Assembly (NCBI GenBank): GCA_020722065.1
Contig: DYLK01000009.1
Location: forward strand, 1 to 64,000
Direction: 5' to 3'
From: Melioribacter roseus
GTDB lineage: Bacteria; Bacteroidota; Ignavibacteria; Ignavibacteriales; Melioribacteraceae
DNA length: 64,000 bases
Each line of letters begins with the position of its first letter. The stretch's first letter is position 1. Positions 49,473 to 59,622 of this stretch are shown piece by piece. A program made the position numbers and the translations under genes. The notes beneath the pieces were generated by a model. That model did not search any database. It worked only from the letters and a program-made list of their open reading frames with translations, and was not told the origin of the DNA.

Positions 49473-49889
49473 ATGTTAATGCCGAAAAGAGTTAAGTATA
49501 GAAAATCACATAGAGGTAGAAGAGCCGGTAACGCTCAACGCGGACATCGAGTTGCTTTTGGAGATATGGGATTAAAGGCAATGGAAGCTGCTTGGATTAC
49601 ATCACGTCAGATAGAATCTTGTCGTATTGCAATTACAAGAAAGATGAAAAGAGATGGTAAAGTTTGGATTAGAATATTTCCTGATAAGCCAGTATCTAAA
49701 AAACCACTTGAAACAAGAATGGGTAAAGGAAAAGGAAACCCAGAATTTTGGGTGGCAGTAGTAAAACCAGGTAGAATTATGTTTGAAACTTCTGGTACAA
49801 CAAAAGAATTACAAACCGAAGCCTTGAGTTTGGCATCATATAAGTTGCCAATTAAAACTAAAATTGTTTCAAGACCAGATTACTTATAG
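49473..49889 (+). CDS. rplP: 50S ribosomal protein uL16
   Basis: A 138-residue protein at the A-site side of the central protuberance. [16 protein letters not shown] fits the family start, so the first of two close ATGs is kept. [20 protein letters not shown] and [15 protein letters not shown] are diagnostic. Confidence 0.97.
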   Translation: MLMPKRVKYRKSHRGRRAGNAQRGHRVAFGDMGLKAMEAAWITSRQIESCRIAITRKMKRDGKVWIRIFPDKPVSKKPLETRMGKGKGNPEFWVAVVKPGRIMFETSGTTKELQTEALSLASYKLPIKTKIVSRPDYL

Positions 49890-49902
49890 GTAAGAGGTAA
49901 AG

Positions 49903-50109
49903 ATGAAGATTTATGATATAAAAGAAATGAGTTCTGAAGAAATTATTAAGAGAATTGCCGAAGAAGAAAAGAATTTGGTAGATTTAAGATTTCAAAATGC
50001 ATTAAAAAATCTTACAAATACTGCAAAATTGAAAAACACAAAAAAGGATATTGCCAGAATGTACACAATTCTTCGCCAACGTGAATTATCAGGAACAAAA
50101 GCCAATTAA
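49903..50109 (+). CDS. rpmC: 50S ribosomal protein uL29
   Basis: A 68-residue two-helix protein near the tunnel exit. EIIKRIAEEEKNLVDLRFQN and KKDIARMYTILRQREL are the family helices. Confidence 0.94.
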   Translation: MKIYDIKEMSSEEIIKRIAEEEKNLVDLRFQNALKNLTNTAKLKNTKKDIARMYTILRQRELSGTKAN

Positions 50110-50128
50110 GTTAGGAGAAATTAAGTAA

Positions 50129-50386
50129 ATGCAAGAAAGAGGAACAAGAAAAACAAGAGTTGGTGTTGTAGTTTCAACAAAAATGGATAAATCCATAGTT
50201 GTTCTAATTGAAAGACGTGTAAAACATCCTATTTATAAGAAATACTTTACTATTTCTAAAAAGCTAATGGCTCATGACGAACAAAATCAGTGTGGAAATG
50301 GTGACACAGTAAAAATTATGGAAGTTCGTCCTTTAAGTAAACATAAAAAATGGACTTTAACAGAAATTATTGAAAAAGCCAAATAG
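50129..50386 (+). CDS. rpsQ: 30S ribosomal protein uS17
   Basis: An 85-residue OB-fold protein. [20 protein letters not shown], then [20 protein letters not shown], are the family blocks. Confidence 0.96.
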   Translation: MQERGTRKTRVGVVVSTKMDKSIVVLIERRVKHPIYKKYFTISKKLMAHDEQNQCGNGDTVKIMEVRPLSKHKKWTLTEIIEKAK

Positions 50387-50408
50387 GATTCAGTAAGGAG
50401 TTTATTAG

Positions 50409-50777
50409 ATGATACAACAAGAAACAACCTTAGTAGTTGCGGATAATTCAGGAGCAAAAAAAGTTGCTTGTATAAAAGTTTTAGGTGGAACAGGCAGAAA
50501 ATATGCTTCTGTTGGCGATATCATTATTGTAGCCGTAAAAACTGCCATTCCAAATGGAAACGTTAAAAAAGGTGAAGTATCAAGAGCTGTAGTTGTTAGA
50601 ACAGCAAAAGAAATAAGAAGAAACGATGGTTCATATATCAGATTTGATGAAAATGCTGCTGTTTTATTAAACAACCAAAACGAACCTCGTGGAACACGTA
50701 TTTTTGGACCAGTTGCCCGTGAATTACGTGATAAACGATTTATGAAAATTGTGTCATTAGCACCAGAAGTATTATAA
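50409..50777 (+). CDS. rplN: 50S ribosomal protein uL14
   Basis: A 122-residue interface protein and the binding site of the silencing factor Rsf[19 protein letters not shown] and [20 protein letters not shown] are diagnostic. Confidence 0.98.
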   Translation: MIQQETTLVVADNSGAKKVACIKVLGGTGRKYASVGDIIIVAVKTAIPNGNVKKGEVSRAVVVRTAKEIRRNDGSYIRFDENAAVLLNNQNEPRGTRIFGPVARELRDKRFMKIVSLAPEVL

Positions 50778-50791
50778 AAATTAGGTTGGCT

Positions 50792-51118
50792 ATGAAAGTT
50801 AAAAAAAATGATAATGTAATAGTAATTGCTGGAAATAATAATGGAAAAAAAGGGAAAGTACTTAAAGTATTCCCAAAAAAGAACCGTATTATTGTTGAAG
50901 GTGTAAACATCAGAAAAAGACACACAAAACCAAATCAACAATATCCAAACGGTGGAATTATTGAAAAGGAATTACCAATTGATGCATCTAACGTAATGCT
51001 TGTAGATCCAAAAACAGGTAAACCAACACGTGTAGGTTCAAAAGTTGTTTTAGATGAAAAAACTGGTAAAAAGAAAAGTGTTAGAATAGCTAAGAAAAGT
51101 AATGAAGTGTTGTCTTAA
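50792..51118 (+). CDS. rplX: 50S ribosomal protein uL24
   Basis: A 108-residue assembly initiator with the KOW stretch [20 protein letters not shown]. The ATG at 50792 follows TTAGG by 6 bases; a TTG at 50786 overlaps that site and is rejected. Confidence 0.95.
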   Translation: MKVKKNDNVIVIAGNNNGKKGKVLKVFPKKNRIIVEGVNIRKRHTKPNQQYPNGGIIEKELPIDASNVMLVDPKTGKPTRVGSKVVLDEKTGKKKSVRIAKKSNEVLS

Positions 51119-51135
51119 TTAGGATTTGAAAGAAA

Positions 51136-51744
51136 ATGGCAAAGAAAAATAATGAAACTAAAGTAACTAATGAAAAAACTCAAAAACAAGAGAAAGTTAC
51201 TCCAAGATTATTTACAAAATACAAAACAGAAGTTATAGCAAAAATGCTTGAGCAATTTCAGTATTCTAATGTAATGCAAGTTCCAAAACTTGAAAAGATA
51301 GTTGTAAACATCGGAGCAGGAGATGCAGTTCAAGATGCTAAAATTTTAGACGAAAGTGTTACAGCAATTGAAACAGTTACTGGACAAAAGGCACAAGTAA
51401 GACTTGCGAAAAAGTCAATTTCAAACTTTAAATTACGTGAAGGTATGAAAATTGGCGCAAAGGTAACTTTGAGAAGAGAAATTATGTATGAATTTCTTGA
51501 TAGATTAATTTCACTCGCTTTACCACGAGTAAGAGATTTTAGAGGAGTTTCTGATAAATCTTTTGATGGACGAGGAAATTATACTTTGGGAATCAAAGAA
51601 CATATAATTTTCCCAGAAATAAACATAGACAAGGTTAATCGTGTCTTAGGTATGGATGTAACATTTGTAACATCCGCAAAAACAGACAAAGAAGCTTACG
51701 AATTGTTAAAAGCATTCGGCTTTCCATTCAAAAAGAAGAATTAA
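51136..51744 (+). CDS. rplE: 50S ribosomal protein uL5, N-terminally extended
   Basis: A 202-residue 5S rRNA-binding protein. The core from about residue 22 matches the family ([17 protein letters not shown], then [20 protein letters not shown]). The first 20 or so residues are a Lys/Glu/Thr-rich extension absent from the usual 180-residue form. The only start with a fair ribosome site is the one used. Confidence 0.96.
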   Translation: MAKKNNETKVTNEKTQKQEKVTPRLFTKYKTEVIAKMLEQFQYSNVMQVPKLEKIVVNIGAGDAVQDAKILDESVTAIETVTGQKAQVRLAKKSISNFKLREGMKIGAKVTLRREIMYEFLDRLISLALPRVRDFRGVSDKSFDGRGNYTLGIKEHIIFPEINIDKVNRVLGMDVTFVTSAKTDKEAYELLKAFGFPFKKKN

Positions 51745-51756
51745 TTAAGGTAAGTT

Positions 51757-52026
51757 ATGGCAAGAAAAGGACTTATAGCAAGACAAACCAAAAGAGAAAA
51801 GCTTGTTGCAAAATTTGCTCAGAAAAGAAAAGAACTAAAAGAAAATGGTGATTATGAAGGATTACAACAATTACCAAAAAATTCTTCTGCAGTTAGATTA
51901 AAAAACAGATGTTCAATTACAGGTCGACCAAGATCTTATTACCGCAAGTTTGGTGTATCAAGATTAATACTTAGAGAAATGGCTTTAAGTGGTGAAATTC
52001 CTGGATTAAAAAAATCAAGTTGGTAA
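51757..52026 (+). CDS. rpsN: 30S ribosomal protein uS14, zinc-free long form
   Basis: An 89-residue protein of the long type. It has one Cys only (C52 in [19 protein letters not shown]), so the CxxC...CxxC zinc site of the 61-residue form is absent. Confidence 0.97.
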   Translation: MARKGLIARQTKREKLVAKFAQKRKELKENGDYEGLQQLPKNSSAVRLKNRCSITGRPRSYYRKFGVSRLILREMALSGEIPGLKKSSW

Positions 52027-52049
52027 AAGAGATTTTAGGAGAATTATAA

Positions 52050-52445
52050 ATGCCAGTTACAGATACAATTGCAGATTACTTGACAAGAATAAGAAACGGT
52101 GTTAACTCAAAAAAGAAATTTGTAGAAATTCCTTCATCAAATATGAAAGTGAACATTACAAAACTTTTGAAAGAAAACAATTTTATTAAAGATTACGAAG
52201 TAATTGAAGATAATAAGCAAAACATATTAAAAGTTTACCTTCAATACATTGACGGAGAGGCTTCAATAAAAGGATTAAAGAGAATAAGTACACCAGGTTT
52301 ACGCCAATATGGTGATACTAATAATCTTCCTCGTGTAATCAATGGATTAGGTATCGCAATCATATCAACATCGAAAGGACTTCTTACAGACAAGCAAGCG
52401 CGTAAAGAAGGAATTGGCGGTGAAATAATCTGCTATGTTTGGTAA
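52050..52445 (+). CDS. rpsH: 30S ribosomal protein uS8
   Basis: A 131-residue platform protein. [13 protein letters not shown] at the start and [20 protein letters not shown] with GGEIICYVW at the end are diagnostic. S8 represses the spc operon in E. coli; a target near rplE was not modelled. Confidence 0.97.
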   Translation: MPVTDTIADYLTRIRNGVNSKKKFVEIPSSNMKVNITKLLKENNFIKDYEVIEDNKQNILKVYLQYIDGEASIKGLKRISTPGLRQYGDTNNLPRVINGLGIAIISTSKGLLTDKQARKEGIGGEIICYVW

Positions 52446-52462
52446 AATTTAAGAGGTAGAAA

Positions 52463-52999
52463 TTGTCACGAATAGGTAAAAAACCGATAGATATTAAAAA
52501 AGTTAAAGTAGAACTTAATGACAAGTTAATTACTATTAAAGGTAATTTAGGTGTACTTTCTATGAAAGTTCATCCAAATATCGATGTGAAACTTGAAAAT
52601 GATGCAATTTTAGTTACTCGTCCCGATGATACAAAACAAAATAAAGCTTTGCATGGATTAACTAGAGTTTTAATTAACAATATGGTTAATGGTGTAACAG
52701 AAGGTTTCACAAGTATCCTTAAAATTGTTGGTGTTGGTTATAAAGCTGAATTAAAAGGAAAAAACCTATTATTAAATATTGGTTATTCTCATCCAATACT
52801 TTTTATTCCACCAGCAGAGATTAAATTAGAAGTTCCAACTCCAGATGAAATTAGAATATTTGGAGCAGATAAAGAATTAGTAGGTAATATTGCCGCAAAG
52901 ATAAGATCTTTCAGAAAACCTGAACCATATAAAGGCAAAGGTATAAAATACAATAATGAAGTTATTTTACGTAAAGCTGGTAAAACCGCAGGTAAATAA
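52463..52999 (+). CDS. rplF: 50S ribosomal protein uL6
   Basis: A 178-residue protein by the sarcin-ricin loop. MSRIGKKPI starts at TTG after GAGG. EPYKGKGIKYNNEVILRKAG is the C-terminal signature. Confidence 0.97.
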   Translation: MSRIGKKPIDIKKVKVELNDKLITIKGNLGVLSMKVHPNIDVKLENDAILVTRPDDTKQNKALHGLTRVLINNMVNGVTEGFTSILKIVGVGYKAELKGKNLLLNIGYSHPILFIPPAEIKLEVPTPDEIRIFGADKELVGNIAAKIRSFRKPEPYKGKGIKYNNEVILRKAGKTAGK

Positions 53000-53018
53000 T
53001 TTACGGAGACTATGAAAA

Positions 53019-53384
53019 ATGAATAGAAGATTAGCTGAAAGAAGAGAAAAAAAATTAACAAAAGTAAGAAGTAACGTTCAAGGCACAAGCCAAAAACCAA
53101 GATTAAGCGTGTTTAGAAGTGCAAAACACATCTATGCTCAATTAATAGATGATGCAAATGGAAAGACATTAGCAGCAGTTTCAACAAAAACAAAAGAGAT
53201 TCAAGAAGAAGTAAAAAATGCCAAAACAAAAACTGAAAAAAGTTTGGTAGTTGGCGAACAATTAGGTAAAATTGCAGTTCAAAATGGTATTCTATCTGTA
53301 GCTTTTGATAGAGGTTACTATAGATTTCACGGTAGAGTAAAAGCTTTAGCCGATGGAGCTAGAAAAGCAGGTTTAAATTTTTAA
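53019..53384 (+). CDS. rplR: 50S ribosomal protein uL18
   Basis: A 121-residue 5S rRNA-binding protein: RLSVFRSAKHIYAQLIDDA and VAFDRGYYRFHGRVKALADG with the end GARKAGLNF. It is followed after only 11 bp by a tRNA gene. Confidence 0.97.
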   Translation: MNRRLAERREKKLTKVRSNVQGTSQKPRLSVFRSAKHIYAQLIDDANGKTLAAVSTKTKEIQEEVKNAKTKTEKSLVVGEQLGKIAVQNGILSVAFDRGYYRFHGRVKALADGARKAGLNF

Positions 53385-53395
53385 TTGAATTTAAC

Positions 53396-53466
53396 TGCCG
53401 GATCGTCTAATGGTAGGACTACGCCCTTTGGAGGCGTCTGCAGAGGTTCGAATCCTCTTCCGGCAG
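53396..53466 (+). tRNA. tRNA-Gln (TTG) inside the spc operon
   Basis: The acceptor TGCCGGA pairs with TCCGGCA. The anticodon stem ACGCC/GGCGT holds the loop CTTTGGA, giving anticodon TTG, and the T arm is AGAGG-TTCGAAT-CCTCT. The U1-A72 pair is a known identity element of glutamine tRNA. Discriminator G. CCA is not encoded. It lies 11 bp after rplR and 27 bp before rpsE, same strand, with no visible promoter or terminator between, so it must be cut out of the ribosomal protein message. Confidence 0.95.
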
Positions 53467-53493
53467 CAAAATTTTGAAACATTGGAGAACACA

Positions 53494-54000
53494 TTGAGAT
53501 TTAAAAAAGTAACTATACTAGAAGGTTTAAAAGAAAAAGTTGTTACTATCAACAGAGTAGCAAAAGTTGTTAAAGGTGGACGTCGTTTCAGTTTTAATGC
53601 TATTGTAGTTGTTGGTGATGGAAGTGGACACGTTGGCGTAGGCTTAGGAAAAGCTAATGAAGTTACTGACGCAATCGCAAAAGGTATTGACGATGCAAAA
53701 AAGAATGTTTACAAAGTTTCTGTGATAAAAGGAACAATCCCTCACGAAGTTCTTGGTAAATTCGGTGCTGGTAAAGTTCTTTTAAAACCTGCTTCGCCTG
53801 GTACAGGTTTAATTGCTGGTGGCGGGGTAAGAGCAGTATTAGAACTTGCTGGAGTTCAAGATGTTCTTACAAAATCATTAGGTTCAAGCAATCCCCATAA
53901 CCAAGTAAAAGCAACATTATACGGCTTATTAAACCTTGTTGATGCCAATATAATGGCAAAAAGAAGAAATATGACTGTTAGTGAATTATTCAAAGCGTAG
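53494..54000 (+). CDS. rpsE: 30S ribosomal protein uS5
   Basis: A 168-residue fidelity protein. The start is the TTG at 53494, 6 bases after GGAG; the longer in-frame ATG at 53410 lies inside tRNA-Gln and is rejected. [20 protein letters not shown] and [20 protein letters not shown] are diagnostic. Confidence 0.97.
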   Translation: MRFKKVTILEGLKEKVVTINRVAKVVKGGRRFSFNAIVVVGDGSGHVGVGLGKANEVTDAIAKGIDDAKKNVYKVSVIKGTIPHEVLGKFGAGKVLLKPASPGTGLIAGGGVRAVLELAGVQDVLTKSLGSSNPHNQVKATLYGLLNLVDANIMAKRRNMTVSELFKA

Positions 54001-54013
54001 ATAAGGTTGTGCG

Positions 54014-54208
54014 ATGACAAAAAAATTAAAAATAACACAAACAAAAAGTGTAATTGACAGACCAAAAACTCAAAAGCTAACTATTGAAGCTTTAGGATTA
54101 GGCAGACCAAATTATACAACAATTAAGAATGATACACCACAAATTCGTGGCATGATAAATAAAGTATCACATTTAGTAAAATTTGAAGAAATTGAAGTAA
54201 GTGAGTAG
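54014..54208 (+). CDS. rpmD: 50S ribosomal protein uL30
   Basis: A 64-residue protein: [20 protein letters not shown] and [20 protein letters not shown] fit the family, as does the end [15 protein letters not shown]. Confidence 0.95.
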   Translation: MTKKLKITQTKSVIDRPKTQKLTIEALGLGRPNYTTIKNDTPQIRGMINKVSHLVKFEEIEVSE

Positions 54209-54212
54209 AAAA

Positions 54213-54677
54213 ATGGATATTTTAAGTAATTTAACTCCGGCAAAAGGTTCAGTAAAAAAACGAAAAAGAATTGGTCGAGGTGAAGGTTCAGGTCACGGTG
54301 GACAATCAACACGAGGTATGAATGGAGCTCGCTCACGTTCAGGTTACAAAAATCGAGCATGGTTTGAAGGAGGGCAAATGCCTCTTCAACGAAGAGTTCC
54401 AAAACGCGGTTTTAAAAATATTTTCAAAACTTATTTCCAGGTAATTAATTTAGATAGTCTTCAAAAATTATCAGATAGTGGTAAAATTGAAGATGGCAAA
54501 ATTAATGCAGTTGTACTTTATGAAAACGGCTTAATTTCTAAAGCTAATTCTCCGTATAAAATTCTTGGTAGAGGAGAATATTCAGCTAAATTAACAATAG
54601 AAGCTCATAAATTTAGTAAATCAGCTCAAGAAAAAATTGAAGCTGCAGGCGGTTCAATAAAAGAGATTAAAGATTAA
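54213..54677 (+). CDS. rplO: 50S ribosomal protein uL15
   Basis: A 154-residue protein from the ATG at 54213 (MDILSNLTPAKGS...), which fits the usual L15 start. A GTG at 54201 would overlap rpmD and add four residues. KRKRIGRGEGSGHGGQSTRG and WFEGGQMPLQRRVPKRGF are diagnostic. Its stop overlaps the secY start (TAATG). Confidence 0.96.
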   Translation: MDILSNLTPAKGSVKKRKRIGRGEGSGHGGQSTRGMNGARSRSGYKNRAWFEGGQMPLQRRVPKRGFKNIFKTYFQVINLDSLQKLSDSGKIEDGKINAVVLYENGLISKANSPYKILGRGEYSAKLTIEAHKFSKSAQEKIEAAGGSIKEIKD

Positions 54678-56011
54678 TGGGAAGAATACAAGATACATTT
54701 AGAAATATTTTCAAAATTCCAGAACTAAGACAGAGAATTCTCTTTACACTTGGATTATTGATTATTGTTAGAATTGGTGCTCACATTACCTTACCAGGAA
54801 TTGACCATCATATTTTAAGTCAAGCAATGGAAAATAGAACAACCGATAACCTTTTTGGTCTTTACGATTTGTTTGTTGGTGGTGCTTTTTCTAATGCTGC
54901 CATTTTTGCACTTGGAATTATGCCTTACATCAGTTCGTCAATTATTATTCAGTTAGGTGGTGCTATTATCCCTTCGATTCAAAAACTTCAACGCGAAGGT
55001 GAAGAAGGCAGAAAGAAAATAACCCAATATACAAGAGTGGGAACTGTATTTATTTCAGCTTTTCAAGCTTGGGGTGTAACAATACATCTAAAGAATATTA
55101 ATTTTAATGGTTTATCGATACTGCCTCCTGAAGTGCAAGGTTTGTTCTGGACATTTTCAACCATTGTCTTACTTGTCGCTGGTACTATGTTTATGATGTG
55201 GTTAGGTGAACAAATTACTGATAGAGGTATTGGAAATGGAATATCATTAATTATTACTATCGGTATCATAGATCGTTTACCTTATGCACTTTTAGATGAA
55301 TATCGCCTAATTAGTGCTGGAACTAGAAATTTGGTTATTGAAGTTATTATCTTTTCACTATTATATTTTATTATTGCTGGTATCGTACTTGTAACACAAG
55401 GAACACGTAGAATACCTGTTCAATATGCAAAAAGAGTAGTTGGCAATAAAATAGCTGGTGGAACAACGCAATATATTCCACTTCGAGTAAATACTGCAGG
55501 AGTAATGCCTATTATTTTTGCTCAAGCAATTATGTTTATTCCAAGTACTATTTTATCTTTTTTCCCAGATAGTGAATTTTTACAAACTGCTGCAGGATAT
55601 TTTCAATATACTTCAATTACATATTCTATTATTTATGCTTTAATGATAATATTTTTCACATATTTTTATACAGCAATTGCTTTTAATCCACAAGATGTCT
55701 CTGAAAATATGAAAAAACAAGGTGGTTTTATCCCTGGAATAAGACCGGGGAAACAAACTGCTGAATTTATTGATAATATTTTAACTAAAATTACATTACC
55801 GGGTTCAATATTTCTTGCAATAATTGCAATATTACCTGCATTTATTTCAAAATTAGGTGTTTCTGGTAGCTTTGCAAGTTTTTTTGGTGGTACAAGTTTA
55901 TTAATCGTTGTAGGTGTTGCTCTCGATACCTTACAACAAGTTGAATCTCATTTATTAATGCGTCATTATGATGGATTTATGAAATCGGGAAAAATAAAAG
56001 GTAGAAGATAA
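54677..56011 (+). CDS. secY: Preprotein translocase subunit SecY
   Basis: A 444-residue, ten-helix channel of the Sec translocon. GIMPYISSSIIIQL (helix 2), GNGISLIITIGI and VNTAGVMPIIFAQAIM are family blocks. Its ATG overlaps the rplO stop by one base, which couples its synthesis to the ribosomal proteins. SecE is encoded at 30015. Confidence 0.97.
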   Translation: MGRIQDTFRNIFKIPELRQRILFTLGLLIIVRIGAHITLPGIDHHILSQAMENRTTDNLFGLYDLFVGGAFSNAAIFALGIMPYISSSIIIQLGGAIIPSIQKLQREGEEGRKKITQYTRVGTVFISAFQAWGVTIHLKNINFNGLSILPPEVQGLFWTFSTIVLLVAGTMFMMWLGEQITDRGIGNGISLIITIGIIDRLPYALLDEYRLISAGTRNLVIEVIIFSLLYFIIAGIVLVTQGTRRIPVQYAKRVVGNKIAGGTTQYIPLRVNTAGVMPIIFAQAIMFIPSTILSFFPDSEFLQTAAGYFQYTSITYSIIYALMIIFFTYFYTAIAFNPQDVSENMKKQGGFIPGIRPGKQTAEFIDNILTKITLPGSIFLAIIAILPAFISKLGVSGSFASFFGGTSLLIVVGVALDTLQQVESHLLMRHYDGFMKSGKIKGRR

Positions 56012-56020
56012 GGTCATACC

Positions 56021-56782
56021 TTGATTATAATCAAAACAAAAAAAGAAATTGATTATATTAAAGAAAGTTCTTTAATTGTTGCTAAAACTTTACAGTTATG
56101 TAAGAGTTATGTGAAACCAGGAATCACAACTCTTGAATTGGACGCTATTGCTGAAGATTTTATCAGAAGCAATAATGGTATTCCAGCTTTCAAAGGATAT
56201 TCACAAGGTTATGGAATTCCTTTTCCTGGAACAATTTGTTCTTCAGTTAATGAAGAGGTAGTGCATGGCATACCTTCAAATCGAGTTCTGAAAAATGGTG
56301 ATATTATTTCCATTGATGTAGGAGTTAAGAAAAATGGCTATTTTGGTGATGCAGCTTTAACAGTTGCAGTTGGTGAAATATCTGAAGAAAAAAAACAACT
56401 CATGGAAATAACTGAAAAATCACTTTATAAAGGAATTGAAGCTGCTTGTGTAGGAAATAGAATTGGTGATATTTCAAATGCAATCGAAAAGTTTATCAAT
56501 CCTTATGGTTATGGAATTGTTCGTGATTTATGCGGACATGGAGTTGGAAAACATCTTCATGAAGATCCACAAATTATGAATTTTGGAAAAGCAAATTCAG
56601 GACCAGAAATAAAAGAAGGAATGACAATAGCTATAGAACCTATGATAAATTTAGGTACATGGCGAGTTAACGTTCTTGATGATGGTTGGACAATAGTTAC
56701 AAAAGATAATCAACCATCAGCCCATTTTGAGCATACAATTGCAATAATAAATGGTAAAGCAGAAATTTTAAGTAAAATATAA
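56021..56782 (+). CDS. map: Methionine aminopeptidase, type I
   Basis: A 253-residue metalloprotease removing N-terminal Met from new proteins. The metal ligands fall in [17 protein letters not shown] (two Asp), [12 protein letters not shown] (His), AIEPMIN (Glu) and the final AHFEHTIAI (Glu). The start is TTG with AAGGT upstream. The gene follows secY directly. Confidence 0.97.
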   Translation: MIIIKTKKEIDYIKESSLIVAKTLQLCKSYVKPGITTLELDAIAEDFIRSNNGIPAFKGYSQGYGIPFPGTICSSVNEEVVHGIPSNRVLKNGDIISIDVGVKKNGYFGDAALTVAVGEISEEKKQLMEITEKSLYKGIEAACVGNRIGDISNAIEKFINPYGYGIVRDLCGHGVGKHLHEDPQIMNFGKANSGPEIKEGMTIAIEPMINLGTWRVNVLDDGWTIVTKDNQPSAHFEHTIAIINGKAEILSKI

Positions 56783-56798
56783 AGCAGCATTGGATTAT

Positions 56799-57017
56799 AT
56801 GGCAAAACAAGGTGCAATAAAAGTAGATGGAGTAGTTAATGAAACACTCCCAAATGCTCATTTCAGAGTAAAACTCGATAATGGTCATGAAATTATTGCT
56901 CACGTTTCAGGTAAGATGAGAATGCATTTTATAAAGATATTAGTTGGTGATAAAGTTGCAATTGAATTATCACCGTATGATTTAACAAAAGGTAGAATAA
57001 CTTACAGGTATAAGTAA
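56799..57017 (+). CDS. infA: Translation initiation factor IF-1
   Basis: A 72-residue OB-fold factor. The ATG at 56799 gives [11 protein letters not shown], the usual IF-1 start; an upstream TTG at 56790 is rejected. [20 protein letters not shown] and the end KGRITYRYK are diagnostic. Confidence 0.97.
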   Translation: MAKQGAIKVDGVVNETLPNAHFRVKLDNGHEIIAHVSGKMRMHFIKILVGDKVAIELSPYDLTKGRITYRYK

Positions 57018-57130
57018 TGAAAGTACGTGCATCAGTTAAAAAAATTTGTGAACATTGCAAAGTTATAAAAAGAAATGGCGTTGTAATGGTTATTTGTAAG
57101 AATCCTAAACACAAACAAAGACAAGGCTAA
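57017..57130 (+). CDS. rpmJ: 50S ribosomal protein bL36, zinc form
   Basis: A 37-residue protein read directly from the DNA, beginning [15 protein letters not shown] and ending [10 protein letters not shown]. The zinc ligands C11, C14, C27 and H32 are all present. Its ATG overlaps the infA stop by one base. Confidence 0.97.
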   Translation: MKVRASVKKICEHCKVIKRNGVVMVICKNPKHKQRQG

Positions 57131-57147
57131 AATCAGGAGGTTATGAA

Positions 57148-57531
57148 TTGGCTCGTTTAGCAGGAATAGATTTACCAAAAAATAAGAAAGCCTTTATCGG
57201 GTTAACATATATCTTCGGTATTGGGAGAACAACTTCATTCAAGATATTAAACCAAGCAGAAATTGACCCAGATAAAAAAGTTAACGAATTAACAGAAGAA
57301 GAAATTGCTAAAATACGTGAAATCATCACTACTGAAATAAAAGTAGAGGGTGCACTAAGAAGCGAAATTAATCAAAATATTAAAAGATTGATGGACATTG
57401 GTTCATACAGAGGTTTAAGACATAGACGAGGATTACCTGTTAGAGGTCAAAGAACTCGTACTAACTCAAGAACTCGAAAAGGAAAGAGAAGAACAGTTGC
57501 TGGAAAGAAAAAAGCACCTGGTAAAAAATAA
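57148..57531 (+). CDS. rpsM: 30S ribosomal protein uS13
   Basis: A 127-residue head protein. [20 protein letters not shown] begins at a TTG 7 bases after [25 protein letters not shown] and the basic C-terminus are diagnostic. Confidence 0.97.
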   Translation: MARLAGIDLPKNKKAFIGLTYIFGIGRTTSFKILNQAEIDPDKKVNELTEEEIAKIREIITTEIKVEGALRSEINQNIKRLMDIGSYRGLRHRRGLPVRGQRTRTNSRTRKGKRRTVAGKKKAPGKK

Positions 57532-57553
57532 TTAATAGTTGAAGGAGTTTAGT

Positions 57554-57940
57554 TTGGCTAAGACTACGAAAAAGACTAAAAAGAAAGTTCATGTTGATGC
57601 GACAGGCGTTGCTCATATAAAAGCTTCATTTAATAATGTAATTGTTTCAATTACTGATATTTATGGAAATACAATTTCTTGGTCATCTGCTGGTAAAAAC
57701 GGATTTAAAGGATCAAGAAAAAATACACCATTTGCTGCTCAAGTTACAGCTGAAGCTGCAGCAAAAGAAGCGTTTGATATGGGTTTACGTAGAGTAGATG
57801 TTTTTGTAAAAGGACCTGGTACTGGTAGAGAAGCAGCTATTAGGGCACTTAATACAGCAAAAATTCAAATTATGTCAATAAAGGATATTACACCAATTCC
57901 ACACAATGGTTGTAGACCACCTAAAAAGAGAAGAGTTTAA
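57554..57940 (+). CDS. rpsK: 30S ribosomal protein uS11
   Basis: A 128-residue platform protein. The TTG at 57554 lies 7 bases after GGAG; a TTG at 57539 precedes that site and is rejected. [19 protein letters not shown] and [16 protein letters not shown] are diagnostic. Confidence 0.97.
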   Translation: MAKTTKKTKKKVHVDATGVAHIKASFNNVIVSITDIYGNTISWSSAGKNGFKGSRKNTPFAAQVTAEAAAKEAFDMGLRRVDVFVKGPGTGREAAIRALNTAKIQIMSIKDITPIPHNGCRPPKKRRV

Positions 57941-57952
57941 GTAGGAGATTAA

Positions 57953-58579
57953 ATGGCGAGATATACTGGTCCCGTTTGTAAACTATGTAGAAGAGAAAAA
58001 CAAAAATTATTCTTAAAAGGAAGTAAATGTACTTCAGAAAGATGTCCATTGGAAGTTAAGAATTATGCACCTGGACAACATGGTACAAGTCGAAAAGGAA
58101 AATTCTCAGAATATGGTGTACAATTAAGAGAAAAACAAAAAGTAAAAAGAATTTACGGAGTTCTGGAAACTCAATTCAGAACATACTTTGAAAAAGCGAA
58201 CCGTCAAAAAGGTGTTACAGGCGAAAATTTAATAAAAATTCTAGAAAGAAGATTAGATAATGTTGTTTATAGGTTAGGTTTTGCTCCGTCAAGAAAAGCA
58301 GCAAGACAAATAATTCTACACAAACATTTTCTTGTAAATAATGTTGTAGTAAATATCCCATCTTTCCTAGTAAAACCTGGTGATATTATTAGTGTTAGAG
58401 ATAAAAGTAAACAATTAGACATTATACACAATACTTTGAGAAGAACAAAAGAAGATGCTTATCCTTGGTTAACAATTAATAAAGCAGATTTATCAGGCGT
58501 TTTTAATGAACTTCCAAGTAGAGAAGATGTTAAAATTGATGTAAATGAACAACTAATTGTTGAATTGTATTCTAAATAA
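57953..58579 (+). CDS. rpsD: 30S ribosomal protein uS4, zinc form
   Basis: A 208-residue assembly initiator. The N-terminus has Cys at 9, 12, 26 and 31 (VCKLCRREK and [11 protein letters not shown]), the zinc-binding form. [20 protein letters not shown] is the S4 RNA-binding signature. Confidence 0.98.
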   Translation: MARYTGPVCKLCRREKQKLFLKGSKCTSERCPLEVKNYAPGQHGTSRKGKFSEYGVQLREKQKVKRIYGVLETQFRTYFEKANRQKGVTGENLIKILERRLDNVVYRLGFAPSRKAARQIILHKHFLVNNVVVNIPSFLVKPGDIISVRDKSKQLDIIHNTLRRTKEDAYPWLTINKADLSGVFNELPSREDVKIDVNEQLIVELYSK

Positions 58580-58599
58580 CAATAATTAAGAGGAATTAG

Positions 58600-59601
58600 A
58601 TGAGTCTATATGAAATTAGAATGCCCGATGGTGTTATTTTAGAAGATGCAACAGCAACCGAAACTTACGGTAAATTTATTGTTCAACCTTTAGAAAGAGG
58701 TTTCGGACAAACTTTAGGAAATGCTTTCAGAAGAGTTCTGCTTTCATCATTAAGTGGTGCAGCTTTTACTGCAATTAGAATTAATGGTGTTTTGCACGAA
58801 TTTAGCACCATCCCAGGAGTTGTTGAAGATGTTACAGAAGTAGTTCTTAATCTTAAAAAAGTAAGATTTAAAATTCTCGATAAAAATGCGTCAAAATTTG
58901 ACGTTACTTTTACAGGTCCACTTACAATTACAGCAGGAGATTTGAATAAATTCTGCCCGAATATTGAAGTGCTAAATAAAGATAGTCATATTTTAACTAT
59001 AACAGATGATATTAAATTTTCTATGGAATTACGTTTTGGAATCGGTAAAGGTTATGTCCCTGCTTCCGAACAACAAATTACGGATCAAACAATTGGTTTA
59101 ATTGCAATTGATTCTATCTTTTCACCAGTTGAAAAGGTAAACTTTAAAGTTGAAAATGTTAGAATTGGCGAAAGTAAAGATTTTGAGAAATTAACATTAG
59201 AAATTACTACTGATGGTTCAATTACTGCTGAAGAAGCATTATCGAATGCAGGAAATATTTTGAAAGAACATATCAATATGTTTATTCATTTTGATGTTGA
59301 ACGAGAAGAAGAAGAAGAAGAAATACAAGTTGTTCATGATCCTGAATTTGAAGCAATTCGTAAAAAATTAACTACAAGTGTTGATGATTTGGAATTGAGT
59401 GTTCGTTCTCATAATTGTTTGAAAACAGCTAATATCAAAACGCTTGGAGAACTTGTAGAAAACGATGAAGCAGAATTATTAAAATTCCGCAATTTTGGAA
59501 GAAAATCTCTTTCAGAATTATCAGAAATTGTAAAATCATACAATCTTGAATTTGGTATGGATGTTGAAAAATATCTTAATCCAAAAGAAGGTGAAAATTA
59601 A
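58600..59601 (+). CDS. rpoA: RNA polymerase subunit alpha
   Basis: A 333-residue assembly scaffold. The N-terminal dimer domain has PLERGFGQTLGNAFRRVLLS and the C-terminal domain SVRSHNCLKTANIKTLGEL with KFRNFGRKSLSEL, which contacts UP elements and regulators. An acidic linker (EREEEEEE-like) separates the domains. Confidence 0.98.
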   Translation: MSLYEIRMPDGVILEDATATETYGKFIVQPLERGFGQTLGNAFRRVLLSSLSGAAFTAIRINGVLHEFSTIPGVVEDVTEVVLNLKKVRFKILDKNASKFDVTFTGPLTITAGDLNKFCPNIEVLNKDSHILTITDDIKFSMELRFGIGKGYVPASEQQITDQTIGLIAIDSIFSPVEKVNFKVENVRIGESKDFEKLTLEITTDGSITAEEALSNAGNILKEHINMFIHFDVEREEEEEEIQVVHDPEFEAIRKKLTTSVDDLELSVRSHNCLKTANIKTLGELVENDEAELLKFRNFGRKSLSELSEIVKSYNLEFGMDVEKYLNPKEGEN

Positions 59602-59622
59602 CGTTTAAAAGGTTAGATTATT

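Noticed and set aside
53410-53493. ATG start adding 28 residues to rpsE
   Set aside because: The extra residues are translated tRNA-Gln sequence.
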